This document shows positions 8,111-15,859 of a stretch of DNA of 64,000 bases, piece by piece. A model generated the notes under the pieces. The model was given only the letters and a program-made list of their open reading frames with translations, was not told the DNA's origin and searched no databases. This stretch comes from CATOSK01 sp034423195 (GTDB lineage: Bacteria; Chloroflexota; Dehalococcoidia; Lucifugimonadales; UBA3495), in contig DAOUIZ010000059.1 of the NCBI GenBank assembly GCA_034423195.1, positions 1 to 64,000 on the forward strand, written 5' to 3'. The stretch's first letter is position 1, and each line of letters opens with the position of its first letter. The translations under genes and the position numbers were made by a program.

Positions 8111-9028
8111 ATGGAAAATTCTGTCAAATCTTTTTTACAACACCTGGTGGTGGAAAAAGGCTTCTCGCAAAACACCCTGGATGCTTACCGCAACGATCTC
8201 GGTCAGTTTGAAGTGTTCGTCAAGGACCATATTACCGAGGCCATCAACGGCAGCGTTCCCTGGACTTCGGTGGACATAAACCTGCTCAACGAGTACATCT
8301 CCGACCTCCGCGACCGGAAGGGCTATCGCGACACGACCACGGCCCGGAAGGTTGCCGCCATCAAGTCCTTCTACGGCTTTCTGACCGCCAACGGGGATGT
8401 TCCGGAGGACCCCACCGAGTCCCTTGGGTCGCCCCGGGTCGGCCGCGCTCTGCCCAAGTACCTGTCCGAAGAGCAGGTGAGGCAGCTCCTGGATGTGGCG
8501 GGCCAGTCCGACACCTGGGAGAGCAAGCGGGACGCCACCATCCTGGAACTGCTCTACGCCACCGGGCTGAGGGTCAGCGAGCTGGTGTCCCTGAACGTGC
8601 AGGACATCGATCTGCAGGAATCGTACATCAGGTGCTGGGGGAAAGGCTCCAAGGAACGGATCGCCTACCTCTACCCGCAGGCGCTGGAAAACCTGAAGGC
8701 TTACCTGAAGGGGGCCCGCGTCGCACTGTTGGGCGCCAAGGAAGACCAGACTGCCCTGTTCGTGAACCACCGGGGCGAACGCTTGACCCGCCAGTGGATC
8801 TGGAACATCCTCAAGACCTGCGGCGAGAAGGTGGGCGTCGAGGAAAGGATTACGCCCCACACCCTGCGCCACAGCTTCGCAACGCACCTGCTCCAGAACG
8901 GGGCGTCGCTAAGGCACGTACAGGAACTGCTGGGACACTCCAGCATCTCCACCACGCAGGTCTACACCCACCTGACCAACACCCACCTTCGCCAGGAATA
9001 CGAAAAGAGCCACCCCCACGCGCAATAG
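8111..9028 (+). CDS. Tyrosine recombinase XerC/XerD family
   Basis: The 305-residue protein has the core-binding SAM-like N-terminal domain (SFLQHLVVEKGFSQNTLDAYRNDL) and a complete catalytic domain. Visible residues are Arg in ATGLRVSELV, Lys in GKGSKERIAY, His/Arg in HTLRHSFATHLLQNG, the second His in LGHSSISTTQ and the nucleophile Tyr in VYTHLT. Length matches XerC/XerD, which resolve chromosome dimers at dif with FtsK. ATG 8111 is preferred because AAGGA lies upstream and homology starts there; the frame stays open to an ATG at 8033. A second Xer gene lies at 26183, so the two could be the XerC/XerD pair. Confidence 0.92.
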   Translation: MENSVKSFLQHLVVEKGFSQNTLDAYRNDLGQFEVFVKDHITEAINGSVPWTSVDINLLNEYISDLRDRKGYRDTTTARKVAAIKSFYGFLTANGDVPEDPTESLGSPRVGRALPKYLSEEQVRQLLDVAGQSDTWESKRDATILELLYATGLRVSELVSLNVQDIDLQESYIRCWGKGSKERIAYLYPQALENLKAYLKGARVALLGAKEDQTALFVNHRGERLTRQWIWNILKTCGEKVGVEERITPHTLRHSFATHLLQNGASLRHVQELLGHSSISTTQVYTHLTNTHLRQEYEKSHPHAQ

Positions 9029-9056
9029 TTCATAATTCTCTACTTGCCTGTGTTTC

Positions 9057-9089
9057 GGGGCTTCCTCTGAGGAAGCCCCGCTTGTTTTT
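9057..9089 (+). terminator. Rho-independent terminator after the xer gene
   Basis: GGGGCTTCC and GGAAGCCCC form a perfect 9-bp stem with a TCTGA loop, followed by GCTTGTTTTT. It sits 28 nt after the recombinase stop. The convergent carbonic anhydrase gene ends 29 nt further on. Confidence 0.88.
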
Positions 9090-9117
9090 CGCGCTTGACC
9101 CGGGAAATTACCCGCCC

Positions 9118-9816
9118 CTAGGTTTGCACCCAGGTGATTCCCCGGTCCCCCAGGGCCTGAACGGGCCGGTTGTTGGGACTCCGGCCGAGGGCGCCGAGCC
9201 GGTTGACCTGGTCCAGGGAAATTGTCCGGGGCCGGCGCAGCACATACCAGTCCACCGGTTCGTCGCACGGAGGCGTGGTCTTCGACCCGTCGTAGCGGAA
9301 ATAGTCCCATTCCCCGGGCAAAAATGCCGTCGGGTCGAGAGCCGGCGCGTCAGCAGTGCCGCCGGGAGCGGGGGCACTGCCCAGGACCTCTTCCATCAAG
9401 GGGTCGGGTTCCCCCAGCGCAAACAGGACTCCCACCACTGCCAGGCCCCCGCCAGAATCCTGGTGGACGAGGTGCAGCTCCGCCGCGAAGCTTCTCCCGT
9501 CAATCCAATGCTCCGAGGGAGAGTGGAAGTGGGCCGTTGCCAGTTGGTACCCACGGCCCTCGGCGTTGAGGGTGCAGCCGGGCCGGAAGTCCAGGTGGAC
9601 AAAGGTGCCGTCGTTCCTCACCGCCGCCGAGTCCCCGCGGTACGAGAACTCCAGGGGCTGCCCGGCGCCGGTCTGATACCCGGTGATGTCCACCGGCGAT
9701 TGCCGCAATCCTTCGGCGCAGAGGGCATAATCGGGTGAAAGTCCGCCCCAGTATTCCGGCCCGGTCGGCCCCGAATATCCCCACTTTTCTGTCCCGTTGT
9801 CTGCGTCTCCCGCCAT
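9118..9816 (-). CDS. Alpha-class carbonic anhydrase
   Basis: The 232-residue protein shows alpha-carbonic anhydrase hallmarks: WGYSGPTGPEYWG, RQSPVDI, the zinc His pair in AHFHSPSEHW, the third zinc His in AELHLVHQ and KTTPPCDEPVDWYVL near the C-terminus. It interconverts CO2 and bicarbonate. ATG 9816 is chosen because AGGGGAGGATTC precedes it directly; upstream frame sequence looks non-coding. With that start there is no signal peptide, which is unusual, as bacterial alpha enzymes are normally exported. It converges on the xer gene. Confidence 0.92.
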   Translation of the reverse strand: MAGDADNGTEKWGYSGPTGPEYWGGLSPDYALCAEGLRQSPVDITGYQTGAGQPLEFSYRGDSAAVRNDGTFVHLDFRPGCTLNAEGRGYQLATAHFHSPSEHWIDGRSFAAELHLVHQDSGGGLAVVGVLFALGEPDPLMEEVLGSAPAPGGTADAPALDPTAFLPGEWDYFRYDGSKTTPPCDEPVDWYVLRRPRTISLDQVNRLGALGRSPNNRPVQALGDRGITWVQT

Positions 9817-10004
9817 GAATCCTCCCCTGGCTGAATTGCCCCGGGGCAACCCGGGGCAATCGCTTCTGTTTCGTTGAAGCCCGTCGGCGTCTCCCATTGG
9901 ACACGAGGCGTTTGTAGTATACTGATTCAAACGCGGATTGACGAAGTCCAGCAACGAACAGGAAGTCCGCACCCGGCAGGGTCACGGACGGGGAGGTGGT
10001 TGAT

Positions 10005-10343
10005 ATGCCTGGGAAGGGTCGCCGGATGGCATCGCGTCAGGCCGAGCTTGGCCGGAGAAGAAGGAGACAGAACCGGGCGTCGGCGGCAGTGGCCGCCCCT
10101 CCTGACAACCGGCCCACCAACACCGCTCCCGTTGCCGGACCCCAAGAGGACTCCTCTGCTCCGGTAGCTCAGGAGACACCCCAACAGCAGCGCCCAACTC
10201 CTGCTCCCGCTCCCGCCGCCCCGTCGCGGTCGCGTGGGGACCGTCCCGCCGCGTACAACTACATGGTCCCCGAAGTGCGCCGCATTTCCATCATGGCCGG
10301 CGTTTTGCTGGTGGGGTTGATCGCGCTGTCCTTCGTCATCTAG
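10005..10343 (+). CDS. Small protein with basic N-terminus, Pro/Ala-rich linker and C-terminal membrane helix
   Basis: The 112-residue product of unknown function has a very basic N-terminus (RQAELGRRRRRQNR) and a Pro/Ala/Gln-rich linker. A PEVRRISIMAG junction then leads into one hydrophobic segment (GVLLVGLIALSFVI) at the extreme C-terminus. It looks tail-anchored with a cytoplasmic N-terminus that could bind nucleic acid or ribosomes. ATG 10005 has GGGAGG 8 nt upstream. It ends 6 nt before uvrC and is probably co-transcribed with it. Confidence 0.72.
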   Translation: MPGKGRRMASRQAELGRRRRRQNRASAAVAAPPDNRPTNTAPVAGPQEDSSAPVAQETPQQQRPTPAPAPAAPSRSRGDRPAAYNYMVPEVRRISIMAGVLLVGLIALSFVI

Positions 10344-10349
10344 GCGGCC

Positions 10350-12221
10350 ATGCCCATCCCGTTAATCGAGCACCGTCTCCAGTCGGCGCCGGAGAAACCC
10401 GGCGTCTACTTGATGAAGGACGCCCAGGATAACGTCATCTACGTGGGCAAGGCCCTGGTCCTGCGCAACCGCCTGCGTTCCTACTTCGGGTCTCCCTCCG
10501 GTCACGCGCCCAAGATCCGCCGCCTGGTCCCCCAGATCGCCGATTTCGAGTTCATCGTCACGGACACCGAGGCGGAAGCCTTGATCCTGGAAAACACCCT
10601 CATCAAGAAGTACAAGCCCCGGTACAACGCGCGGCTCAAGGACGACAAGACCTACCCCTTCCTGAAAATAGACCTCAGCGAGGAATTTCCCCGGGTCTAT
10701 ATCACCCGCCAGGTCGCCAGGGATGGAGCCCGCTATTTCGGGCCCTTCGCCTCCGCCGGCAGCGTCCGCCACACCATGGACCTAGTCAAGAAGCTCTTCC
10801 CCTACCGCTCCTGCACCAAGACCATCACCGGCACCGACCCCAGGCCATGCCTGGAGTACTTCATCCATCGCTGCGTCGCTCCGTGCTCCGGCTACGCTTC
10901 CAGGGATGAGTACGCGGATGTCATCAAGCAGGTCATCATGTTCATGGAGGGGAACACCGATGTCGTGACCCGGGGGCTGCGGGACTCCATGGCCGAGGCG
11001 TCGGAGAAGCTGGAATACGAGCGGGCCGGGGTCCTGCGGGACCAGATCCGTAGCATCGAGCGGGTCGCCGAGCAGCAGAAGATGGACTCCCAGCCGGTCG
11101 GGGACCTGGACGCCATCGCCATGGCCCAAGAGGGCAACGAAGCCTGGGTCGAGACCTTCTTCATCCGGCGCGGCAAGCTGGTGGGCCGGGACCGGTTCCT
11201 GATGGAAGGCGCTGAGGGAGAGGCTCCCGGGGTCATCCTGGGGCAGTTCGTCAAGCAGTTCTACGAGTCCGCGACTGTGGTTCCGCGCAGGATCTTGCTG
11301 CAGCATCAGCTTGAAGAGCATGAGTTGATTCATGACTGGCTGAAGGAGCGTCGGGGCGGGGCGGTGACGCTCCTGTACCCCAAGCGCGGCCAGCACAGGA
11401 AACTGCTGGACGTGGTGGCCGAGAACGCCAGCCAGGGCCTGGCCCAGCAGCGGGTGAAGTGGCTGAACAATGCCGGCGTCATCCAACAGGCCGTCGCGGA
11501 CCTGCAGGAAGAGTTGAGTCTGCCCTCTCCCCCGCAGCGCATGGAGTGTTACGACATCTCCCACATCCAGGGGTCGAACGTCGTGGGCAGCATGGTGGTC
11601 TTCCAGGACGGCCGTCCCAAGCCCGCCCATTACCGCCGGTTCAGGATTAAATCGGTGGAGGGAGTGGACGACTACGCCAGCATGCAGGAGATGCTGCGGC
11701 GCAGGTTCAAGCGCCTGGCGGATACCCGGGCCAGGGGCCGGAACAACGATGCCCCGGGCCCCAATGGTCCCGACAAGCCGGGGGATGCCTGGGGAATCGT
11801 GCCGGACCTGGTGCTCATCGACGGGGGCAAAGGGCACTTGTCGGCGGCGCTGGAGGTGATGCTGGAGTTGGGTCTCGACGACGTTCCGCTGGCTTCATTG
11901 GCCAAGGAGAACGAGGAACTGTTCGTGCCCCACACGCCGGAACCCATCGTCCTGCCCCGCACATCCCAGGCCCTGTACCTGGTGCAGCGCCTGCGGGACG
12001 AGGCCCACCGCTTCGCCATAACCTACCACCGGAACCTGCGCAGCAAGGGGAGCCTCAAGTCCTCCATCGACATGGTGACCGGCATTGGTCCCAAGCGCAA
12101 GCGGATGCTCCTCCGCAAGTTCGGAACGGTCCAGGCGATCAAGGACGCCCCGGTGGATGAAATCGCCGCCGTCCCGGGATTGACCCGCTCCCTGGCCATC
12201 CGTCTGAAACAGACGCTGTGA
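10350..12221 (+). CDS. uvrC: Excinuclease ABC subunit C
   Basis: The 623-residue protein has the full UvrC architecture. A GIY-YIG nuclease domain (KPGVYLMKD, VIYVGKA) covers about residues 15-95 and incises 3' of the lesion. A Cys-containing segment (CLEYFIHRCVAPCSG) and a UVR helix pair (about 200-235) for UvrB binding follow. The RNase H-like domain has ECYDISHIQG and DLVLIDGGKGHL, incising on the 5' side. Tandem helix-hairpin-helix motifs (TGIGPKRKRMLLRKFG, VPGLTRSLA) lie at the C-terminus. It works in nucleotide-excision repair with UvrA and UvrB, which are not in the window. Confidence 0.98.
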   Translation: MPIPLIEHRLQSAPEKPGVYLMKDAQDNVIYVGKALVLRNRLRSYFGSPSGHAPKIRRLVPQIADFEFIVTDTEAEALILENTLIKKYKPRYNARLKDDKTYPFLKIDLSEEFPRVYITRQVARDGARYFGPFASAGSVRHTMDLVKKLFPYRSCTKTITGTDPRPCLEYFIHRCVAPCSGYASRDEYADVIKQVIMFMEGNTDVVTRGLRDSMAEASEKLEYERAGVLRDQIRSIERVAEQQKMDSQPVGDLDAIAMAQEGNEAWVETFFIRRGKLVGRDRFLMEGAEGEAPGVILGQFVKQFYESATVVPRRILLQHQLEEHELIHDWLKERRGGAVTLLYPKRGQHRKLLDVVAENASQGLAQQRVKWLNNAGVIQQAVADLQEELSLPSPPQRMECYDISHIQGSNVVGSMVVFQDGRPKPAHYRRFRIKSVEGVDDYASMQEMLRRRFKRLADTRARGRNNDAPGPNGPDKPGDAWGIVPDLVLIDGGKGHLSAALEVMLELGLDDVPLASLAKENEELFVPHTPEPIVLPRTSQALYLVQRLRDEAHRFAITYHRNLRSKGSLKSSIDMVTGIGPKRKRMLLRKFGTVQAIKDAPVDEIAAVPGLTRSLAIRLKQTL

Positions 12222-12345
12222 ACCCGCCGGCCCTTGCCGATTTCGTCCAGAAGGCCAATTTCCGACCAAACCGCGGCGTCCGGTTATTGATTCGGCGGGC
12301 GATCTCCACTTACCATAACCGAAACTCACGCGAGGCCGGTGCATC

Positions 12346-13023
12346 GTGAAGCTGCTACTCACCTTCCCCAATGGCGCCCAACTCACGCTGGAGTCCGCGG
12401 AGCCGGAGTTTGTCCAGCAGATAATCATGACGTCGCTGAAGGAGTTTCCGGCGCTGCCCGGCCAGACCGTCGGCGCTGCGGGGGCACAGGCCGGAGACGA
12501 GACGTCTAACGGCGGCCAGCCCGCCGCCGGGGTTAGAGCCCGCGCAGGAGGAAACGGCGCAGCCGCGTCGCCGGGAGAGTTGGCACGCTCTGCCGACGCG
12601 GCCGGTCCCAGTGGGGATGCCGCCTTCTCTACTTCAATGGGCAACGGTAGTTACGGAAACGCGTTCGCCAACATCCTGCCCGATGCCAACGGCGAACTTT
12701 CGGCGGAGCAGCTGCATTTCAGGGAGTTTTGCCGGGACGCCAACCCGACGGGGGATATGCGCCGGGCGGTGGTGGCGGCCGAGGGCGCCCAGCGCCTGCT
12801 GGGGGTGCCCAGCGTGGACGCTCACACCCTGGAAGCCCTGTTTGCCCTGGCGGGATGGCCCAGACCGCACAGCCTGGTCCAGACGATGCGGAATGCCGCG
12901 CGGGTTAAATTCGGGTGGTTGGAGCGTGTCCCTGGAAGGATGGGGTTTTACACCGTGACGGGCACCGGGCGCGAGACGGCCCTGCCGGACCAGGCTTTCG
13001 GAATGCCGGAGGAGTTCGTTTAG
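12346..13023 (+). CDS. Hypothetical protein with Ala/Gly-rich linker and C-terminal globular domain
   Basis: The 225-residue protein starts at GTG with only a weak ribosome-binding site. It has a short N-terminal module (MKLLLTFPNGAQLTLESAEPE, about residues 1-45) and a low-complexity Ala/Gly/Thr linker to about residue 100. A conserved-looking domain follows, ending in HSLVQTMRNAARVKFGWLERVPGRMGFYTVTGTGRETAL. That last part, helices followed by a beta hairpin, resembles a winged-helix fold. No catalytic motif is visible. The gene stands alone between uvrC and an intergenic region. Confidence 0.65.
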   Translation: MKLLLTFPNGAQLTLESAEPEFVQQIIMTSLKEFPALPGQTVGAAGAQAGDETSNGGQPAAGVRARAGGNGAAASPGELARSADAAGPSGDAAFSTSMGNGSYGNAFANILPDANGELSAEQLHFREFCRDANPTGDMRRAVVAAEGAQRLLGVPSVDAHTLEALFALAGWPRPHSLVQTMRNAARVKFGWLERVPGRMGFYTVTGTGRETALPDQAFGMPEEFV

Positions 13024-13417
13024 AGGGGTTCGTTTAAGGGCAAGACTTTCTCTCTCTTTGGCTGGCGACGCCCGCCGGGCGGCCTTTCCATGTCCCCTTT
13101 CATGTCCGATACGGATAAGGAAGAAGTTACTCCGGGAAATAGTTGAAAATGGGGTATATGGGTGTCGGCCTGCGGCATCTGCATGGTGGTAGTTTTCCAA
13201 AATGGGATAGTCCTGGGCTAGTTCAGAGGTTACCTGGTGGTGTCACCCCCACCCTGACCAGGGCTATTGCATGAGCGGCGTTGGCGTCGTTCCCTTTGGG
13301 GGCTAACCTGGCGAGAGAGTGGTAGGATGGGCGGCTCGGCCTGCTCCCTCGGCCTCGTTTTCAGACGGGAACCGAAACCGGGAGCATGGAAACTATTTTA
13401 AGACTGTTCTCCCTCCT
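13024..13417. other. Intergenic region, no gene seen
   Basis: About 390 nt with no open frame having both a ribosome-binding site and coding-like composition. It leads into the repeat at 13418 that borders the methyltransferase module. Confidence 0.4.
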
Positions 13418-13456
13418 CCCGTCATTCCCGCGCAAGAAGGGAATCCAGACCCCCGT
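13418..13456. repeat. REP-like repeat, copy 2 (left border of the methyltransferase module)
   Basis: CCCGTCATTCCCGCGCAAG followed by AAGGGAATCCAGACCCCCGT matches copy 1 at 4752 except inside the loop. Its 23-bp part 13431-13453 is exactly repeated in inverted orientation at 15570-15592, across the two-gene module. Confidence 0.75.
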
Positions 13457-13510
13457 CGTTCCCATTTCACAGGTTTCGGGATGCACGTTTTGAGATGGTT
13501 TCTTAGTAGA

Positions 13511-13969
13511 TCAGGACCCGAATATTGCGAACACGCGGTCTAGGCTCTCTTCCCCGAGCTTACGGGCTGCCCTAACCCCTACTCCATACAGCAACTCGAT
13601 GACTTTGCCGCCGTGTCTACCGTCCTCGTTGAGATTCTCAAGGAAATTGTACCCTGACGCGGTTACACGTTTGGGCCAAAACTCGTCGCCGTAAAGATTG
13701 TATACAAGGCTGCGACTCCAGCCCGGATTCTCCGTTGATAAGTCCCAAATTTCGATGAACCCCAGGTCCCATAGGATAGCTGAATGTCTATGGAAATCAC
13801 GCCATAGCGTTAGTTGCAACTCACGATCAACTTCCGATTGCTCGGCATACATATCCTCGAACTTCTCCAGGATATGGTAGGCATCGAACAATGTAGCGGG
13901 GCAGCCGGTCCCTCCCGTGGTGGCCCGGTCCAAGATGTCCTGGATATATTCCCAATTCAGCTTTTCCAA
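13511..13969 (-). CDS. Hypothetical protein (DUF2513-like), linked to the methyltransferase-HNH gene
   Basis: The 152-residue protein is helix-rich. The region WDLGFIEIWDLSTE...KRVTASGYNFLENL recalls the 'LT..GxxFL' pattern of DUF2513-type phage and mobile-element proteins; this is a tentative impression. Start is TTG with AAGGGAG about 7 nt upstream. It begins 15 nt after the stop of the methyltransferase-HNH gene on the same strand, so the pair is probably one operon. Base composition is clearly more AT-rich than the surrounding chromosome, suggesting acquisition. Its role is unknown. Confidence 0.65.
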   Translation of the reverse strand: MEKLNWEYIQDILDRATTGGTGCPATLFDAYHILEKFEDMYAEQSEVDRELQLTLWRDFHRHSAILWDLGFIEIWDLSTENPGWSRSLVYNLYGDEFWPKRVTASGYNFLENLNEDGRHGGKVIELLYGVGVRAARKLGEESLDRVFAIFGS

Positions 13970-13984
13970 TGCTACTCCCTTGCC

Positions 13985-15346
13985 TTATCCCACCAGCTCA
14001 GACAGTCGGGCCATCAAGTATTCCTGGGGCCGGTCGCCCTTGATCCGGTTGCAACTGGAGCAGAGGAGTTGCAGGTTCTCCAGGTGGTCGGTGCCACCCC
14101 TGGACTGGGGTACCTTGTGGTCAACCTCGAACAGCTTGAACGGGAAGTCTCCCCTGCACCCGGCGCACAGACCTTCCTGCTGCCCGAACAGGACGTGCTT
14201 GTTCTGCCGGTACGGGATGGGAGCGTCGATGTCGGTCCGGCGCGGGATGTCGGTGCGGGCCGTCACGTAGCCGTGATGGAACAGACTCCCCATCTCCTGT
14301 TGAAGGCGCATATTCACCAGTTCGACGGCCTTCGGGGATATGTCGACCCCAACCCAGCGGCGTTCAAGCCGGTCGGCCGCGACGCAGGCCGTAGCGCACC
14401 CGCAGAACGGGTCAAGCACGATATCCCCGGGGTTGGAGCTGGCCGAGATTATCCGCTCCAACAGGGCTAGGGGTTTCTGCGTGGGATATCCGACCCTCTC
14501 CTTGGCTTGGGAGTTTACCGCCGGAATTTCCGTCCATACATCATGCACAACGCGCCCGCCGAGTTCGTGCAGGTAACGCTTTATGCGTGGCACCTTGCCT
14601 CCAGTGTAGATCCGGCCCTCCGCGTCCAGTGCCAGCATCCGCTCTTCGGAGTATCGCCAAGCCCTGGTTACGCCGTGAAACTCATAGACTGGGCCGCGTC
14701 CGCCGGGCGGGTTCAGGTTGTCCGTGCTGAAGCGGCCTCTCTCGTCTTCATAGGTAAACTTCGACCGAATGTAATCCGCTGAAAAGGGGGTGCGTTGACG
14801 CTCAAAGTCGTGGAGGCCAAGCTGAGCTGAGTAGAATAGAATTCGGTCTGACACCCGACCCCAACGCTTCGCATCGGCGTGAAAATTGAACCTCTGCCAG
14901 GTGATGTCGTTCTGGAAGTTCCCGTCCCCAAACACGGCGTCCATCAGTAACTTCAGGTAATGGCTGGCCGTCGGGTCGCAGTGGAGATAGATGCTTCCCG
15001 TTGGCTTCAGAATCCGGTACATCTCCATAAGACGGACGGCCATCATGGTCAGGTAGGACTGCATTCCCTTGCCGTGGGTTAGGCCCGCCGTTTTCAGGAC
15101 GTGGGCCGTGGCGGGTTGCTCGTCAGCAATCAGCCCCATCCACGCCACGTCAAGGTCGGAGAGCGTCCAGGTATCCTTGAAGGCCGCGCCCGCCGCTGCA
15201 CTCCCCACCGGGGCGGCGTAGTCCTGGTTGGAGTTGAAGGGCGGGTCCAGGTAGATAAGGTCAACGCACTCCGAGTTCATTCCCCGGAGAATGTCCAGGT
15301 TGTCGCCGGTCCAGATGGTCTTGTCGGCAAAGTTGGGATCAGGCAT
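13985..15346 (-). CDS. DNA N4/N6-methyltransferase fused to an HNH nuclease domain
   Basis: The 453-residue protein begins TIWTGDNLDILRGM. Motif IV is DPPF at residues 34-37 and motif I comes late (VLDPFCGCATACVAADRLERRWVGVD), the beta-class order. The middle carries the probable target-recognition region. The last about 75 residues form an HNH domain: CAGC (394-397), EVDHKVP with His 410, LENLQLLCSSCN with Cys 429 and 432. One chain therefore combines methylation with a probable endonuclease, suggesting a self-contained restriction-modification or modification-dependent enzyme. ATG 15346 is chosen because AAGGAA lies about 10 nt upstream; earlier Met codons lie in repeat-like sequence without ribosome-binding sites. 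Confidence 0.87.
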   Translation of the reverse strand: MPDPNFADKTIWTGDNLDILRGMNSECVDLIYLDPPFNSNQDYAAPVGSAAAGAAFKDTWTLSDLDVAWMGLIADEQPATAHVLKTAGLTHGKGMQSYLTMMAVRLMEMYRILKPTGSIYLHCDPTASHYLKLLMDAVFGDGNFQNDITWQRFNFHADAKRWGRVSDRILFYSAQLGLHDFERQRTPFSADYIRSKFTYEDERGRFSTDNLNPPGGRGPVYEFHGVTRAWRYSEERMLALDAEGRIYTGGKVPRIKRYLHELGGRVVHDVWTEIPAVNSQAKERVGYPTQKPLALLERIISASSNPGDIVLDPFCGCATACVAADRLERRWVGVDISPKAVELVNMRLQQEMGSLFHHGYVTARTDIPRRTDIDAPIPYRQNKHVLFGQQEGLCAGCRGDFPFKLFEVDHKVPQSRGGTDHLENLQLLCSSCNRIKGDRPQEYLMARLSELVG

Positions 15347-15859
15347 CGGGGAGATTCCTTGAGGGTTGAGCGTGGGGGCCGAGGCTTGTTCCATCATAGC
15401 ACGGATGTACGCCAGGCTGGGGAGGGTTGTGGGGGAGGGGTTTCTGCGTCGGGTACGGGGGTTGTTGGAGAGCTGATGGGTTCCTGCCTCCGCAGGAACG
15501 ACGAGGGGCGCCGGGGGTGAGGGGGAGGAGGGATTGCTCCGGTAGCGGTTGCTGAGGGGAGGATTTACCGGGGTCTGGATTCCCTTCTTGCGACTCCGCC
15601 GCTGGCGCAAGGTAACTTGTCTTAACGCCGGCGGCTGTCGCGCGGAGTTCGTCGCGGGGGTGCCGGGAGAGGCGTTGGGTGTGGGAGACAGAGTTGGGGG
15701 ATAGATTTACGGGGGGTATGGATTCCCGCTGGCCCTGCTGTTGCGTGGGAATGCGGCAGAGACTATCCTATTGGGGTTTTCGGACTGTTTATTCAACTTG
15801 GGCGGGAAATGCCGCCGCAGTCCGGGGCCGGAGAGTAGTCTGGCAGGGAGGCGCCAATC
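15347..15859. other. Repeat-rich intergenic region, no gene seen
   Basis: About 510 nt between divergent genes. It holds a small palindrome with CCTGCCTCCGCAGG (near 15484), the inverted REP copy at 15570 and a copy of the AACTTGTCTTAA repeat near 15610. Another degenerate GGATTCCCGC-type element lies near 15718. The aldehyde dehydrogenase promoter probably lies in the last 100 nt. Confidence 0.5.
15570..15660. repeat. Composite repeat: inverted REP copy plus AACTTGTCTTAA element
   Basis: 15570-15592 is the exact inverted copy of 13431-13453. It runs directly into CGACTCCGCCGCTGGCGCAA GGTAACTTGTCTTAACGCCG, which matches 61771-61812 with few differences. The inner CAAG GTAA CTTG can form a small hairpin, and the flanking CGCCGG-type arms form a longer one. 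It lies upstream of the minus-strand methyltransferase gene. Confidence 0.7.
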
